Assembly (NCBI RefSeq): GCF_000518485.1 | Contig: NZ_JADR01000001.1 | Coordinates: 1-64,000 of the forward strand | Reading direction: 5' to 3' | DNA: 64,000 bases | From: Olleya marilimosa CAM030 | GTDB lineage: Bacteria > Bacteroidota > Bacteroidia > Flavobacteriales > Flavobacteriaceae | Shown here: in pieces, positions 8,059 through 14,502 of the stretch | Numbering within the stretch: the stretch's first letter is position 1 | How the letters are laid out: every line of letters starts with the position of its first letter | Made by a program: the position numbers and the translations under genes | The notes under the pieces: generated by a model | Seen by the model: only the letters and a program-made list of their open reading frames with translations | What the model was told of the DNA's origin: nothing | The model's database searches: none

Positions 8059-8174
8059 TGTAATTACTTATGATGACTTTCACAACAGGTGTGGTTACCT
8101 AATTGAGACGAGTAGTAATTATCATATTTTTGGTTGGTTAGTATGAAAAAGCATCCTTTTAGGATGCTTTTTCT
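8059..8174 (+). ncRNA. candidate structured small RNA, copy 2 (about 116 nt)
   Basis: This is the tandem paralogue of the RNA 193 bp upstream. The basal stem is GTAATTACT (8060-8068) with AGTAATTAT (8114-8122), nine pairs including one G-U; it is longer than in copy 1 while several stem bases differ, which supports real pairing. TTATGATGAC, the hairpin AGGT-GTGGTT-ACCT (8087-8100), the single-stranded TTTGGTTGGTTAGTATG and the GCATCC terminator (8146-8174) are conserved. The terminator can also end the convergent hydrolase gene at 8197. A ten-codon frame MMTFTTGVVT exists but is not kept in copy 1. Confidence 0.65.
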
Positions 8175-8196
8175 ATTTAACATTGTTTGGTTATTA

Positions 8197-9126
8197 TTAT
8201 TTAGAAGTAATAAATGATATTATTTTTTCTAGCAATCCATCTGCTAGTGGTCGTTGTGACTCGTTATAAGATTTTGAGTTTTCAAGATCATCACCAGCAA
8301 TAGTAACCATAACATGGTTCATATTTTTTATAATTTGTATTGAAGCATCCTTAGCAGCTTCTTTTAATAATAGTGCTTCAGCTTGACTAACTTGTAAGTC
8401 TTTGGTTCCGTTAATAATTAACGTAGGTACATTTAAAGTACTTATAATATCTACAGGGTTATGTTTCATCCAACTCATAAAAAAACGTTGTGTTTCAATA
8501 TTAAATATTGAAGATAGTGCTACAGGATAATCTGTAGTTGTTTTTCCGCTTTTTAAAATATTGAATATACGTTTAGTGTCTGCTGTAAATTGAGGTGCAG
8601 TTTTTTCAATTTGTTCAATAATAACACTATCTATAGTTTGACCTGCTCCAGCGATAGATATAAATCCATCAGCTTTATCCTTAGCTGCTAACATACCAAT
8701 CAGGCTACCTTGGTCATGACCTACAATATATATCTTATTATATTGATTAAGATTTTTAAAATAATCTAATACATCAATCGCGTCTGTAACAAAGTCGTCA
8801 AAGGATAAATTTTTATCCACATTGTTTTGTCTTATTTGTTTAACTATACGTTTATCATATCTAAAGGTTGCAATACCATTTTTGGTTAATCCTATGGCTA
8901 GTTTTTTTATGTTGTTAGTTTTTAAAAAGTTTTGATTACCATCTCTGTCAGTTGGACCATAACCTGCTATTAGTATTGCTAAATCAGGTTTATTAGCATC
9001 AATGGAGGTTAGTAATGTTCCGTTTATATGTTTGCTAATAGTAACTTCTTTGGAAGTGTAAGTCACTTCTTGAGCAACCGAAGTTGAAAATATAAATAGT
9101 AGAAAAATTACAAGATGTTTTTTCAT
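8197..9126 (-). CDS. secreted alpha/beta hydrolase with Asp at the nucleophile elbow
   Basis: This 309-residue protein has a signal peptide (MKKHLVIFLLFIFSTSVAQ) and an alpha/beta hydrolase fold: ILIAGYGPTDRDG oxyanion region, FRYDKR strand, elbow VGHDQGSLIG (residues 135-144), acid segment NGTKDLQV and the catalytic histidine in MNHVM near residue 272. The elbow has Asp138 where most esterases have Ser, as in epoxide hydrolases and haloalkane dehalogenases; the codon is clearly GAC. Substrate unknown. It has a -7 element at 9184-9191 and an array of ATCGAT boxes farther upstream. The gene converges on the twin RNAs. Confidence 0.85.
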   Translation of the reverse strand: MKKHLVIFLLFIFSTSVAQEVTYTSKEVTISKHINGTLLTSIDANKPDLAILIAGYGPTDRDGNQNFLKTNNIKKLAIGLTKNGIATFRYDKRIVKQIRQNNVDKNLSFDDFVTDAIDVLDYFKNLNQYNKIYIVGHDQGSLIGMLAAKDKADGFISIAGAGQTIDSVIIEQIEKTAPQFTADTKRIFNILKSGKTTTDYPVALSSIFNIETQRFFMSWMKHNPVDIISTLNVPTLIINGTKDLQVSQAEALLLKEAAKDASIQIIKNMNHVMVTIAGDDLENSKSYNESQRPLADGLLEKIISFITSK

Positions 9127-9183
9127 ATTAAAATGTTTTAACTAGTAAGTCAAATAAAGTGCCAAATTTCAATTTTTATAGTT

Positions 9184-9191
9184 CAAAGTTA
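9184..9191 (-). promoter_or_regulatory. -7 element (TAACTTTG) of the hydrolase gene
   Basis: On the minus strand TAACTTTG matches TAnnTTTG and lies 57 bp before the hydrolase ATG, giving a leader of roughly 50 nt. No good TTTG -33 box is seen at the usual distance, which would fit a promoter needing an activator (inference). Confidence 0.5.
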
Positions 9192-9246
9192 CATTTAAAT
9201 TTTGGTATTAATTTGGTGTCAAAAATATTTTTAAATTGTGTTTTTA

Positions 9247-9321
9247 ATCGATTTTAGGTGTGTTTTAATCGATAAATGTTAAAATTTTATGCATTTCATC
9301 GATTTATAATGTTTTTAATCG
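9247..9321. repeat. array of four TTTAATCGAT-type boxes (possible operators)
   Basis: ATCGAT occurs at 9247, 9268 and 9298, with a degenerate ATCGTT at 9318; three of the four are preceded by TTTTAA. The spacings are 21, 30 and 20 bp, close to whole helical turns. The same box in the same spacing (20 then 30) occurs at 38850-38905 before the largest adhesin gene. Here the array lies about 55-130 bp upstream of the hydrolase -7 element. The rest of the 381-bp gap holds that promoter and the small RNA candidate at 9410-9493. Confidence 0.55.
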
Positions 9322-9396
9322 TTTTGTTTTGAGATATGTTTTATGTTTGTTTCGTGCTAAAAATTACATACTTTTAGTTCAATGGATTAATTAATT

Positions 9397-9404
9397 AATA
9401 TTTG
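9397..9404 (+). promoter_or_regulatory. -7 element before small RNA candidate
   Basis: AATATTTG is one base from TAnnTTTG and has a TTTTAG -33-like sequence about 21 bp upstream (9372-9377). It ends 5 bp before the 5' hairpin of the RNA candidate. Confidence 0.4.
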
Positions 9405-9409
9405 CATTG

Positions 9410-9493
9410 TTAGATTAGTTTGGATAATCTAAATTAATTTAACACAAAATGCCAAATAGCAAAAAGCCAAGGTTGAGGGACCTTGGCTTTTAT
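9410..9493 (+). ncRNA. candidate small RNA (about 84 nt), two hairpins
   Basis: The transcript would open with a perfect 8-bp hairpin TTAGATTA / TAATCTAA (9410-9432, 7-nt loop), continue with an unpaired A-rich stretch and end in the terminator below. There is no open frame worth calling. The alternative is that only the terminator is functional, serving the convergent alkB-like gene. Confidence 0.45.
9461..9493. terminator. bidirectional terminator beside alkB-like gene
   Basis: AAAAGCCAAGGT / ACCTTGGCTTTT with a 6-nt loop and A/T tracts on both sides, 15 bp beyond the alkB-like stop. Confidence 0.85.
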
Positions 9494-9507
9494 GTGTTTA
9501 ATACTTT

Positions 9508-10101
9508 TTATTTTATAATTCTAAAAGTCAGATTAATTCTTGGCTTAATTTCTTTTTTTGTTTTAGCTATTTGATGCAACCAATGGTGTTGCGTACTTCC
9601 CTTCATTAATAATAAACTACCATGTTCTAGTAATAGTTTTTGTTTTAATGATTTATCAGTTTTGTGTTTTAAATTAAAATATCGTGCTTGACCAAAACTT
9701 ACAGACGCTATAATGGGATTAATGCCTAAAGCTTTTTCGTTATCAGCGTGCCAACCATTACTATCTTGACCATGTCTGTATAAATTAGCTAAACAGGTAG
9801 TAAATATTGTGTTAGTTGTATTTTCGACTCTTTTTTTTATTTCGCTTAAAGCGGAAGTAAAGCCATGTGGATGCATTGTAATATTAGAATAACTATAAGG
9901 CTTATTATTATTGCTAAATAAAGCAGTTAATCTAGGTTGTGCGTGCGTTTTACCAAAAACTGTAATATTATCTTGTTGCCAAGGAATGTCCTTTAAAAGC
10001 AAATCGTAATAACGATCAGCGTCTGTTATATCAAAAAAGTTAGGAAAATAACTAATTTCTGCATCAGGTAAATTAAGTTTTATTTCTTCTGTAAATAACA
10101 T
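9508..10101 (-). CDS. alkB: AlkB-like Fe(II)/2-oxoglutarate dioxygenase
   Basis: This 197-residue protein resembles the ALKBH2/3-type AlkB enzymes that remove alkyl groups from DNA or RNA bases by oxidation. It shows the iron ligands H and D in WHADNE, the distal ligand in STQHHWLHQ, and the 2-oxoglutarate-binding arginines in KPRINLTFR near the C terminus. The preceding segment YRHGQDSNGWHADNEKALG and VSFGQARYFNLKHK are typical. It starts 3 bp after a DoxX-like gene on the same strand, so the two are probably one transcript. Chemistry is confident, substrate is not. Confidence 0.9.
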   Translation of the reverse strand: MLFTEEIKLNLPDAEISYFPNFFDITDADRYYDLLLKDIPWQQDNITVFGKTHAQPRLTALFSNNNKPYSYSNITMHPHGFTSALSEIKKRVENTTNTIFTTCLANLYRHGQDSNGWHADNEKALGINPIIASVSFGQARYFNLKHKTDKSLKQKLLLEHGSLLLMKGSTQHHWLHQIAKTKKEIKPRINLTFRIIK

Positions 10102-10104
10102 CTT

Positions 10105-10464
10105 TTAAAGTTTTAAATACCAAAAAGCCCAATACATTAAACCAAATTGTAACGGAATACGCAATATAAGTATCCATTTAGGGATGCCTACAGATGCTTT
10201 TTTTTCTGTTAACATATAAATGTGTACCATTAAAAATAACAGTAACATGATAATTAGTAAGTAAATAGAAGTGTTTTTTAATGCAGGAATACAGATAGTA
10301 ATACCCAATATAACCTCTGCAATACCACTTAATATTACAAGTAATTTATGATTTGGTAAATATCTTGGCATTACACGCATATACATTTTAGGTTTAATAA
10401 AATGAAGCATACCAGCAAAAGCATATAATAATCCCATTAAATATAGATGCCAAGGATAGGTCAT
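10105..10464 (-). CDS. DoxX-like small integral membrane protein
   Basis: This 119-residue protein has four hydrophobic segments (about residues 6-22, 40-60, 66-86, 98-116) and the pattern LLYAFAGMLHFIKPKMYMRVMPRYLP followed by SGIAEVILGI, typical of DoxX/DoxD-like membrane proteins. Such proteins are found in many bacteria and have been linked to redox or quinone functions, but no role can be assigned here. It is the first gene of a two-gene unit with alkB-like (3-bp gap) and is divergent from ddpX with 44 bp between starts. Confidence 0.8.
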   Translation of the reverse strand: MTYPWHLYLMGLLYAFAGMLHFIKPKMYMRVMPRYLPNHKLLVILSGIAEVILGITICIPALKNTSIYLLIIMLLLFLMVHIYMLTEKKASVGIPKWILILRIPLQFGLMYWAFWYLKL

Positions 10465-10508
10465 AGTTGTTTTTTTATTTTATAAATTTAGCCTATAAAA
10501 TTTAAAAC

Positions 10509-11174
10509 ATGAAGTATAATATAGCCCTTTTACTAACTTTTTTTACAACTATTTGTCTTGCTCAATTAAGGGAAGGCTTTGTTTATGCTCAAGATATTAT
10601 CGATGATTTAGCAGTAGATTTAAGGTATTGTAACGACAATAATTTTGTTGGAGAGCAAATTGATGGCTATAACAAGGAAGTAGTAATAATGACAACATTA
10701 GCTGCTAAAGCGTTAAGAAATGTTCAGGATACCCTTAAAAAAAAGGGACTTGGCATAAAAATTTATGATGCTTATAGACCACAACAAGCTGTAAATCATT
10801 TTGTAAGATGGGCAAAAAAAGTAAACGATACATTAAAAAAACAGGAGTATTATCCAAATGTGGATAAAAAAAATCTTTTTAGTCAAGGCTATATCGCTTC
10901 AAAATCTAGACATAGTAGTGGTAGTACTTTAGACTTAACAATTATAAATTTAGATACAGGATTAGTTTTGGATATGGGTAGCCCTTATGATTTTTTTGGA
11001 CCAGAATCTTGGGTAAGTAATACTAAATTGACAAAAAAACAACAAGAGAATAGACAATTACTGCAAGACGTTATGTTGTCTAATGGGTTTAGAAACTACC
11101 CAAAAGAATGGTGGCACTTTACATTAAGAGGAGAACCTTTTAGAAATCAATATTTTGATTTTCCAATAGAGTAG
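10509..11174 (+). CDS. ddpX: D-Ala-D-Ala dipeptidase (M15D, VanX/DdpX family)
   Basis: This 221-residue secreted metallopeptidase has signal peptide MKYNIALLLTFFTTICLAQ. Family motifs are intact: YDAYRPQQAV (substrate-stabilising arginine), the zinc ligands in SRHSSGSTLDL (H and D of the SxHxxGxAxD-type motif) and EWWHF (catalytic Glu and third zinc ligand His). It cleaves D-Ala-D-Ala released from cell-wall turnover; VanX homologues also take part in glycopeptide resistance, but no vanH or vanA neighbour is present. It ends 2 bp before the convergent VOC gene. Confidence 0.92.
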   Translation: MKYNIALLLTFFTTICLAQLREGFVYAQDIIDDLAVDLRYCNDNNFVGEQIDGYNKEVVIMTTLAAKALRNVQDTLKKKGLGIKIYDAYRPQQAVNHFVRWAKKVNDTLKKQEYYPNVDKKNLFSQGYIASKSRHSSGSTLDLTIINLDTGLVLDMGSPYDFFGPESWVSNTKLTKKQQENRQLLQDVMLSNGFRNYPKEWWHFTLRGEPFRNQYFDFPIE

Positions 11175-11176
11175 TT

Positions 11177-11548
11177 TTAAACATGTTGATCTACTAATAT
11201 TTGGTTACCATCTGGATCTAATACCATAAAACTTGCAGGACCTTTTGTTGTTGTGTCTGCCTCAGTAATTAAAGTAATATTATTGTCTTTAAGTTGTTTT
11301 TGTATGGTTCTAACATCGTCAAATTCTTTTAAAGGTTTAGCATTTTCGTCCCAACCAGGATTAAAAGTAATTATGTTATTATCAAACATACCTTGAAAAA
11401 GTCCAATTAAAGCATTTCCATTTTTCATTATTAAATAGTTTTGTTCAAGTTGTCCGCCAAAAACGGTAAATCCTAAGGTTTCATAAAATTGTTTAGAGAT
11501 AGTGATATCTTTTACAGATAAGCTTATTGATAAGGCTCCTAAAGTCAT
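11177..11548 (-). CDS. VOC (glyoxalase/bleomycin-resistance fold) protein
   Basis: This 123-residue protein has the paired beta-alpha-beta-beta-beta arrangement of the vicinal oxygen chelate superfamily: SISLSVKDITISKQFYETLGFTVF at the N terminus and GPASFMVLDPDGNQILVDQH at the C terminus. The fold binds a metal and acts as lyase, dioxygenase or drug-binding protein, so the reaction cannot be named. It is a single-domain member, probably dimeric. It converges on ddpX with a 2-bp gap and no room for a terminator. Confidence 0.85.
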   Translation of the reverse strand: MTLGALSISLSVKDITISKQFYETLGFTVFGGQLEQNYLIMKNGNALIGLFQGMFDNNIITFNPGWDENAKPLKEFDDVRTIQKQLKDNNITLITEADTTTKGPASFMVLDPDGNQILVDQHV

Positions 11549-11625
11549 TGTAAATCTATGTTGGTTAGTATAGGCTAAAGTTATAATTTTTTTATGGGTT
11601 TATAGTTTAATCTCATGATTAGATA

Positions 11626-11661
11626 AAAAAAAGCCACAACGTTAATTGTGGCTTTTTTTTA
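11626..11661 (-). terminator. terminator downstream of YceI gene
   Basis: AAGCCACAA / TTGTGGCTT stem with A and T tracts on each side, 15 bp beyond the YceI stop; it could act in both directions. Confidence 0.85.
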
Positions 11662-11675
11662 ATAGTAGTTAATTG

Positions 11676-12326
11676 TTAAGCTTTTTTAGCTTTAACAGAT
11701 ATTTTAATTTCTACATCATCCTTGATTAACTTATCTCCTAAAGATGCTGCAACATCATCACTTGTAGCAGAGTTGTACATAATGTTCCACTCTGTTCTAT
11801 CTAAAGTAAACGTGTCACTTGTAATAGTTACATCGTCACCATTTACAGCTACAGATGCTGGAAAAGTAATGTTCTTTTTAATACCTTTTAATGTTAAGTT
11901 ACCACTAATATTGTTTCCTTCTACTTTTGTAATTTCAAATGCTGCAGTACCAAATTGTGCTACATCAAAAAAGTCTGGACTTTTTAAGTGACCTATTAAG
12001 TTTGCGTTAGCTTCTTCAGTTTCAGGAATGTCTGTACATTTAATAGTATTAATGTCAAACATAAAGTTTCCTCCTACTAATTTGTCTCCTTCAAACTCAG
12101 CAACACCACTAGATACATTAATAGTACCTTCGTGTCCACCAACAATTTTGTTAGCTTTCCACATAATCATAGAGTTTTCTGCGTCTGCTTTATATTTAGC
12201 AGCTTCAACGTTTTCAGCTACAGCTTCAACTTCACCAGTTTTAGCTTCTTTAGCATCACTTTTACAAGCAACAACACTTAATCCAACGATTGCTACAGCA
12301 AAAAGGTTTAATACAATTTTTTTCAT
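11676..12326 (-). CDS. YceI-family lipoprotein
   Basis: This is a 216-residue lipoprotein (lipobox VVAC, Cys about 21) with a linker rich in Ala and Glu and a YceI domain from about residue 45: SMIMWKANKIVGGHEGTINVSSG, FMFDINTIKCTDI, HLKSPDFFDVAQFGTAAFEI, LTLKGIKKNITFP. YceI proteins are lipocalin-like beta barrels that bind long isoprenoid or amphiphilic ligands. The frame stays open 66 codons upstream, but I chose the internal ATG at 12326 because it begins a lipoprotein signal and a -7 element (12360-12367) lies just before it. The longer N terminus would contain that promoter. Confidence 0.9.
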   Translation of the reverse strand: MKKIVLNLFAVAIVGLSVVACKSDAKEAKTGEVEAVAENVEAAKYKADAENSMIMWKANKIVGGHEGTINVSSGVAEFEGDKLVGGNFMFDINTIKCTDIPETEEANANLIGHLKSPDFFDVAQFGTAAFEITKVEGNNISGNLTLKGIKKNITFPASVAVNGDDVTITSDTFTLDRTEWNIMYNSATSDDVAASLGDKLIKDDVEIKISVKAKKA

Positions 12327-12359
12327 GATATAAAATTTTAGTTTTAGTGATTTAAAGTG

Positions 12360-12367
12360 CAAATGTA
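12360..12367 (-). promoter_or_regulatory. -7 element (TACATTTG) of the YceI gene
   Basis: TACATTTG on the minus strand matches TAnnTTTG, 33 bp before the chosen start, and rules out the upstream start at 12524. Confidence 0.6.
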
Positions 12368-12422
12368 CAAATAATCTTCCATGGAAACTAATTAATTGTT
12401 TGTTAAAAAAAAACAATGACAT

Positions 12423-12459
12423 TTTGACATTTTTAATAGTAATGGCAGTACTTTTGCCA
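12423..12459 (+). promoter_or_regulatory. grpE promoter with overlapping inverted repeat
   Basis: TTTG (12423-12426) and TACTTTTG (12449-12456) form a Bacteroidetes promoter with a slightly long 22-bp spacer. The inverted repeat TGGCA-N7-TGCCA (12443-12459) covers the whole -7 element, as a heat-shock operator might (inference). It rules out the in-frame ATG at 12400 as the grpE start. Confidence 0.5.
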
Positions 12460-12492
12460 TCCCAATTACAGTATTTTAAATTAAGTACAAAA

Positions 12493-13050
12493 ATGAGCAA
12501 GAAAAGCAACAACGAAACAAACATAGAAGAGGAGATAAAATCTACTTCAAATCAAGCAGATCAAGAAACAACACAAGACGAGGTTGTAGAGGAGTTATCT
12601 GTAGAGGATCAGTTAAAGGCTGATTTACAACAAGAAAAAGATAAATTTTTACGTCTTTTTGCAGAGTTTGAAAATTACAAAAAGCGCACATCAAGAGAGC
12701 GTATTGAGCTGTTTCAAACTGCCAGCAAGGATGTTATGGTATCTATGTTACCAATTTTAGACGATTTTGAGCGCGCTTTATTACACATCGAAGATGACAA
12801 AGAAGCAGAAGAAATGCGTAAAGGTGTCTTATTAATTTATAATAAATTATTACAGACATTACAACAAAAAGGATTGTCACAATTAGAAGTTAGAGCAGGA
12901 GATGTATTTAATGCAGATCACCATGAAGCTATAACGCAAATACCAGCACCTACTGAAGATTTAAAAGGTAAAATAGTAGATGTAATAGAAAAAGGTTATA
13001 AACTAGGCGAAACTGTTATACGTTTTCCAAAAGTAATAATCGGACAATAA
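12493..13050 (+). CDS. grpE: GrpE nucleotide exchange factor
   Basis: This 185-residue protein exchanges nucleotide on DnaK. An acidic, disordered N terminus is followed by the long coiled coil ([27 protein letters not shown], residues about 40-110) and the C-terminal beta-wing domain with [16 protein letters not shown] and [22 protein letters not shown] start it at 12493 (MSKKSNNE) because the promoter lies inside the longer frame. dnaJ follows 7 bp downstream in the same operon; dnaK is not in the window. Confidence 0.94.
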   Translation: MSKKSNNETNIEEEIKSTSNQADQETTQDEVVEELSVEDQLKADLQQEKDKFLRLFAEFENYKKRTSRERIELFQTASKDVMVSMLPILDDFERALLHIEDDKEAEEMRKGVLLIYNKLLQTLQQKGLSQLEVRAGDVFNADHHEAITQIPAPTEDLKGKIVDVIEKGYKLGETVIRFPKVIIGQ

Positions 13051-13057
13051 TTTAAGT

Positions 13058-14179
13058 ATGGCTAAAAGAGATTTTTACGAAATATTAGGTATAAATAAAT
13101 CGGCATCACAAGCCGAAATAAAAAAAGCATACCGTAAAAAGGCAATCGAGTTTCATCCTGACAAAAATCCGGATGATAAGGATGCTGAATCTAAGTTTAA
13201 AGAAGCAGCAGAAGCTTATGAGGTATTAAGTGACGAGAACAAAAAAGCACGTTACGACCAATTTGGACACCAAGCATTTGAAGGTGGTGGTGGAGGCTAC
13301 AGTGGTGGCGGAATGAACATGGACGATATTTTTAGCCAATTTGGTGACATCTTTGGAGGTGGAGGTTTCTCTGGTTTTGGAGGAGGCTTCGGTGGAGGTG
13401 GAGGACAACGTCGCGTTAAAGGTAGTAACCTACGTGTACGTCTTAAACTTACTTTAGAAGAAATTGCTAATGGTGTAGAAAAGAAAATTAAAGTTAAACG
13501 TAAAGTTCAGGCACCAGGTACTACTTATAAAACATGTAATACTTGTAATGGAGCAGGTCAAGTAACTAGAGTTACAAATACTATATTAGGTCGTATGCAA
13601 ACAGCTGCACCATGTCCAACATGTAGTGGAGCAGGACAAATAATAGACAAAAAACCAAGTGAAGCTGACGCACAAGGTATGATTGCAAAAGAAGAAACTA
13701 TTCCAGTTAATATACCAGCAGGAGTAGTAGATGGTATGCAACTTAAAGTGTCAGGAAAAGGTAACGAAGCACCAGGTAATGGTGTGTCTGGAGACTTACT
13801 TGTAGCAATAGAAGAAGAAGCACACGAGTCTTTACAACGTGAAGGCGATAATCTACATTATGATTTATACGTAAGCTTACCTGATGCAATACTAGGAAAC
13901 TCAAAAGAAATTGACACAGTTACCGGAAAAGTACGTATCAAGATAGAAGCAGGAATGCAATCTGGTAAAATATTACGCTTACGCGGAAAAGGTATTCCTA
14001 GTATTAATGGTTACGGTAAAGGTGATTTACTAGTACACGTTAACGTATGGACACCAAAAACATTAAACAAAAAACAAAAAGAGTTTTTTGAAAGTATGAA
14101 AGACGATGAACACTTTTCGCCTAAGCCAGAGCGTAGTGACAAGTCTTTTTTTGAAAAAGTAAAAGACATGTTTTCTTAA
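13058..14179 (+). CDS. dnaJ: DnaJ co-chaperone with only two zinc-finger repeats
   Basis: This 373-residue protein stimulates DnaK ATPase and presents substrates. The J domain (1-70) has HPD at 33-35, followed by a Gly/Phe-rich linker (75-117), a zinc region and the C-terminal peptide-binding domain. Only two CxxCxGxG repeats are present (C160/C163 and C186/C189), matching repeats 2 and 3 of E. coli DnaJ. Repeat 1 is missing before PGTTYKTC, and where repeat 4 should be there is [11 protein letters not shown]. The site formed by repeats 1 and 4 is therefore absent while the 2/3 site is kept. It follows grpE by 7 bp and ends in a terminator. Confidence 0.95.
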   Translation: MAKRDFYEILGINKSASQAEIKKAYRKKAIEFHPDKNPDDKDAESKFKEAAEAYEVLSDENKKARYDQFGHQAFEGGGGGYSGGGMNMDDIFSQFGDIFGGGGFSGFGGGFGGGGGQRRVKGSNLRVRLKLTLEEIANGVEKKIKVKRKVQAPGTTYKTCNTCNGAGQVTRVTNTILGRMQTAAPCPTCSGAGQIIDKKPSEADAQGMIAKEETIPVNIPAGVVDGMQLKVSGKGNEAPGNGVSGDLLVAIEEEAHESLQREGDNLHYDLYVSLPDAILGNSKEIDTVTGKVRIKIEAGMQSGKILRLRGKGIPSINGYGKGDLLVHVNVWTPKTLNKKQKEFFESMKDDEHFSPKPERSDKSFFEKVKDMFS

Positions 14180-14200
14180 TAAAAGCATAAACTAAATTTA

Positions 14201-14229
14201 AAAAGCTCACATTTTGTGAGCTTTTTTTT
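14201..14229 (+). terminator. terminator of the grpE-dnaJ operon
   Basis: AAAAGCTCAC / GTGAGCTTTT with a 5-nt loop and a T tract, 22 bp after dnaJ. Confidence 0.9.
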
Positions 14230-14281
14230 GCTTTTTGTTTAACTATTTAAATCATTTAACTTCTTATTTAATAAAAAATAG

Positions 14282-14289
14282 TATATTTG
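14282..14289 (+). promoter_or_regulatory. -7 element (TATATTTG) before small RNA candidate
   Basis: Exact match to TAnnTTTG, ending 5 bp before a hairpin that would form the 5' end of the RNA. No convincing -33 TTTG is present. Confidence 0.45.
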
Positions 14290-14294
14290 ATTTG

Positions 14295-14380
14295 TCGCTA
14301 GCCTAGCTAGTGATAATTTTTCTTTTTCATAGCAATTTTTTCCCATCCTTTATTTATTTAGAGGGTGGGTTTTGTTTTAT
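14295..14380 (+). ncRNA. candidate small RNA (about 86 nt) in the dnaJ-natA gap
   Basis: The predicted start falls on a tight hairpin TCGCTAGC-CTA-GCTAGTGA (14295-14313, eight pairs with one G-U). A U-rich unpaired stretch follows, then a terminator-like hairpin CCCATCC / GGGTGGG (14342-14369, one G-U, 14-nt loop) and TTTTGTTTTAT. No open frame fits. Together with the dnaJ terminator and the natA promoter this accounts for the 323-bp intergenic stretch. Rfam families of similar size in flavobacteria, such as Flavo-1 or 6S-Flavo, should be compared; I cannot identify it by eye. Confidence 0.45.
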
Positions 14381-14448
14381 ATAAAAAGTTATTTCTTCCT
14401 TTAAGTTAAAAATACCTAAATCAGTAATGTTACTATTTTAACATTTTC

Positions 14449-14480
14449 TATATTTACAACTAAAGCTAGTGTTAGCTTTA
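14449..14480 (+). promoter_or_regulatory. promoter and leader hairpin of the six-gene operon
   Basis: TATATTTA (14449-14456) is one base from TAnnTTTG. Five bases later comes a perfect 8-bp inverted repeat, TAAAGCTA-GTGT-TAGCTTTA (14461-14480), at the expected transcription start and 22 bp before the ABC gene. It could be an operator or a 5'-end hairpin stabilising the long mRNA (inference). Confidence 0.45.
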
Positions 14481-14502
14481 CTAATCAATCTTAAAAAAAT
14501 CT

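Noticed and set aside
10592-10597. ATCGAT in ddpX, and others at about 18713 and 53896, as further regulator boxes
   Set aside because: They are single, inside coding sequence, and lack the TTTAA prefix and the 20/30-bp phasing.
10509-11174. ddpX (VanX family) as a glycopeptide-resistance locus
   Set aside because: No vanH, vanA, vanR or vanS neighbours; the secreted form fits wall-turnover dipeptide use.
12028-12333. Opposite-strand open frames over the YceI gene, DUF819 gene, uvrB and others as genes
   Set aside because: They are antisense shadows with no start context, no promoter and no protein-like composition.
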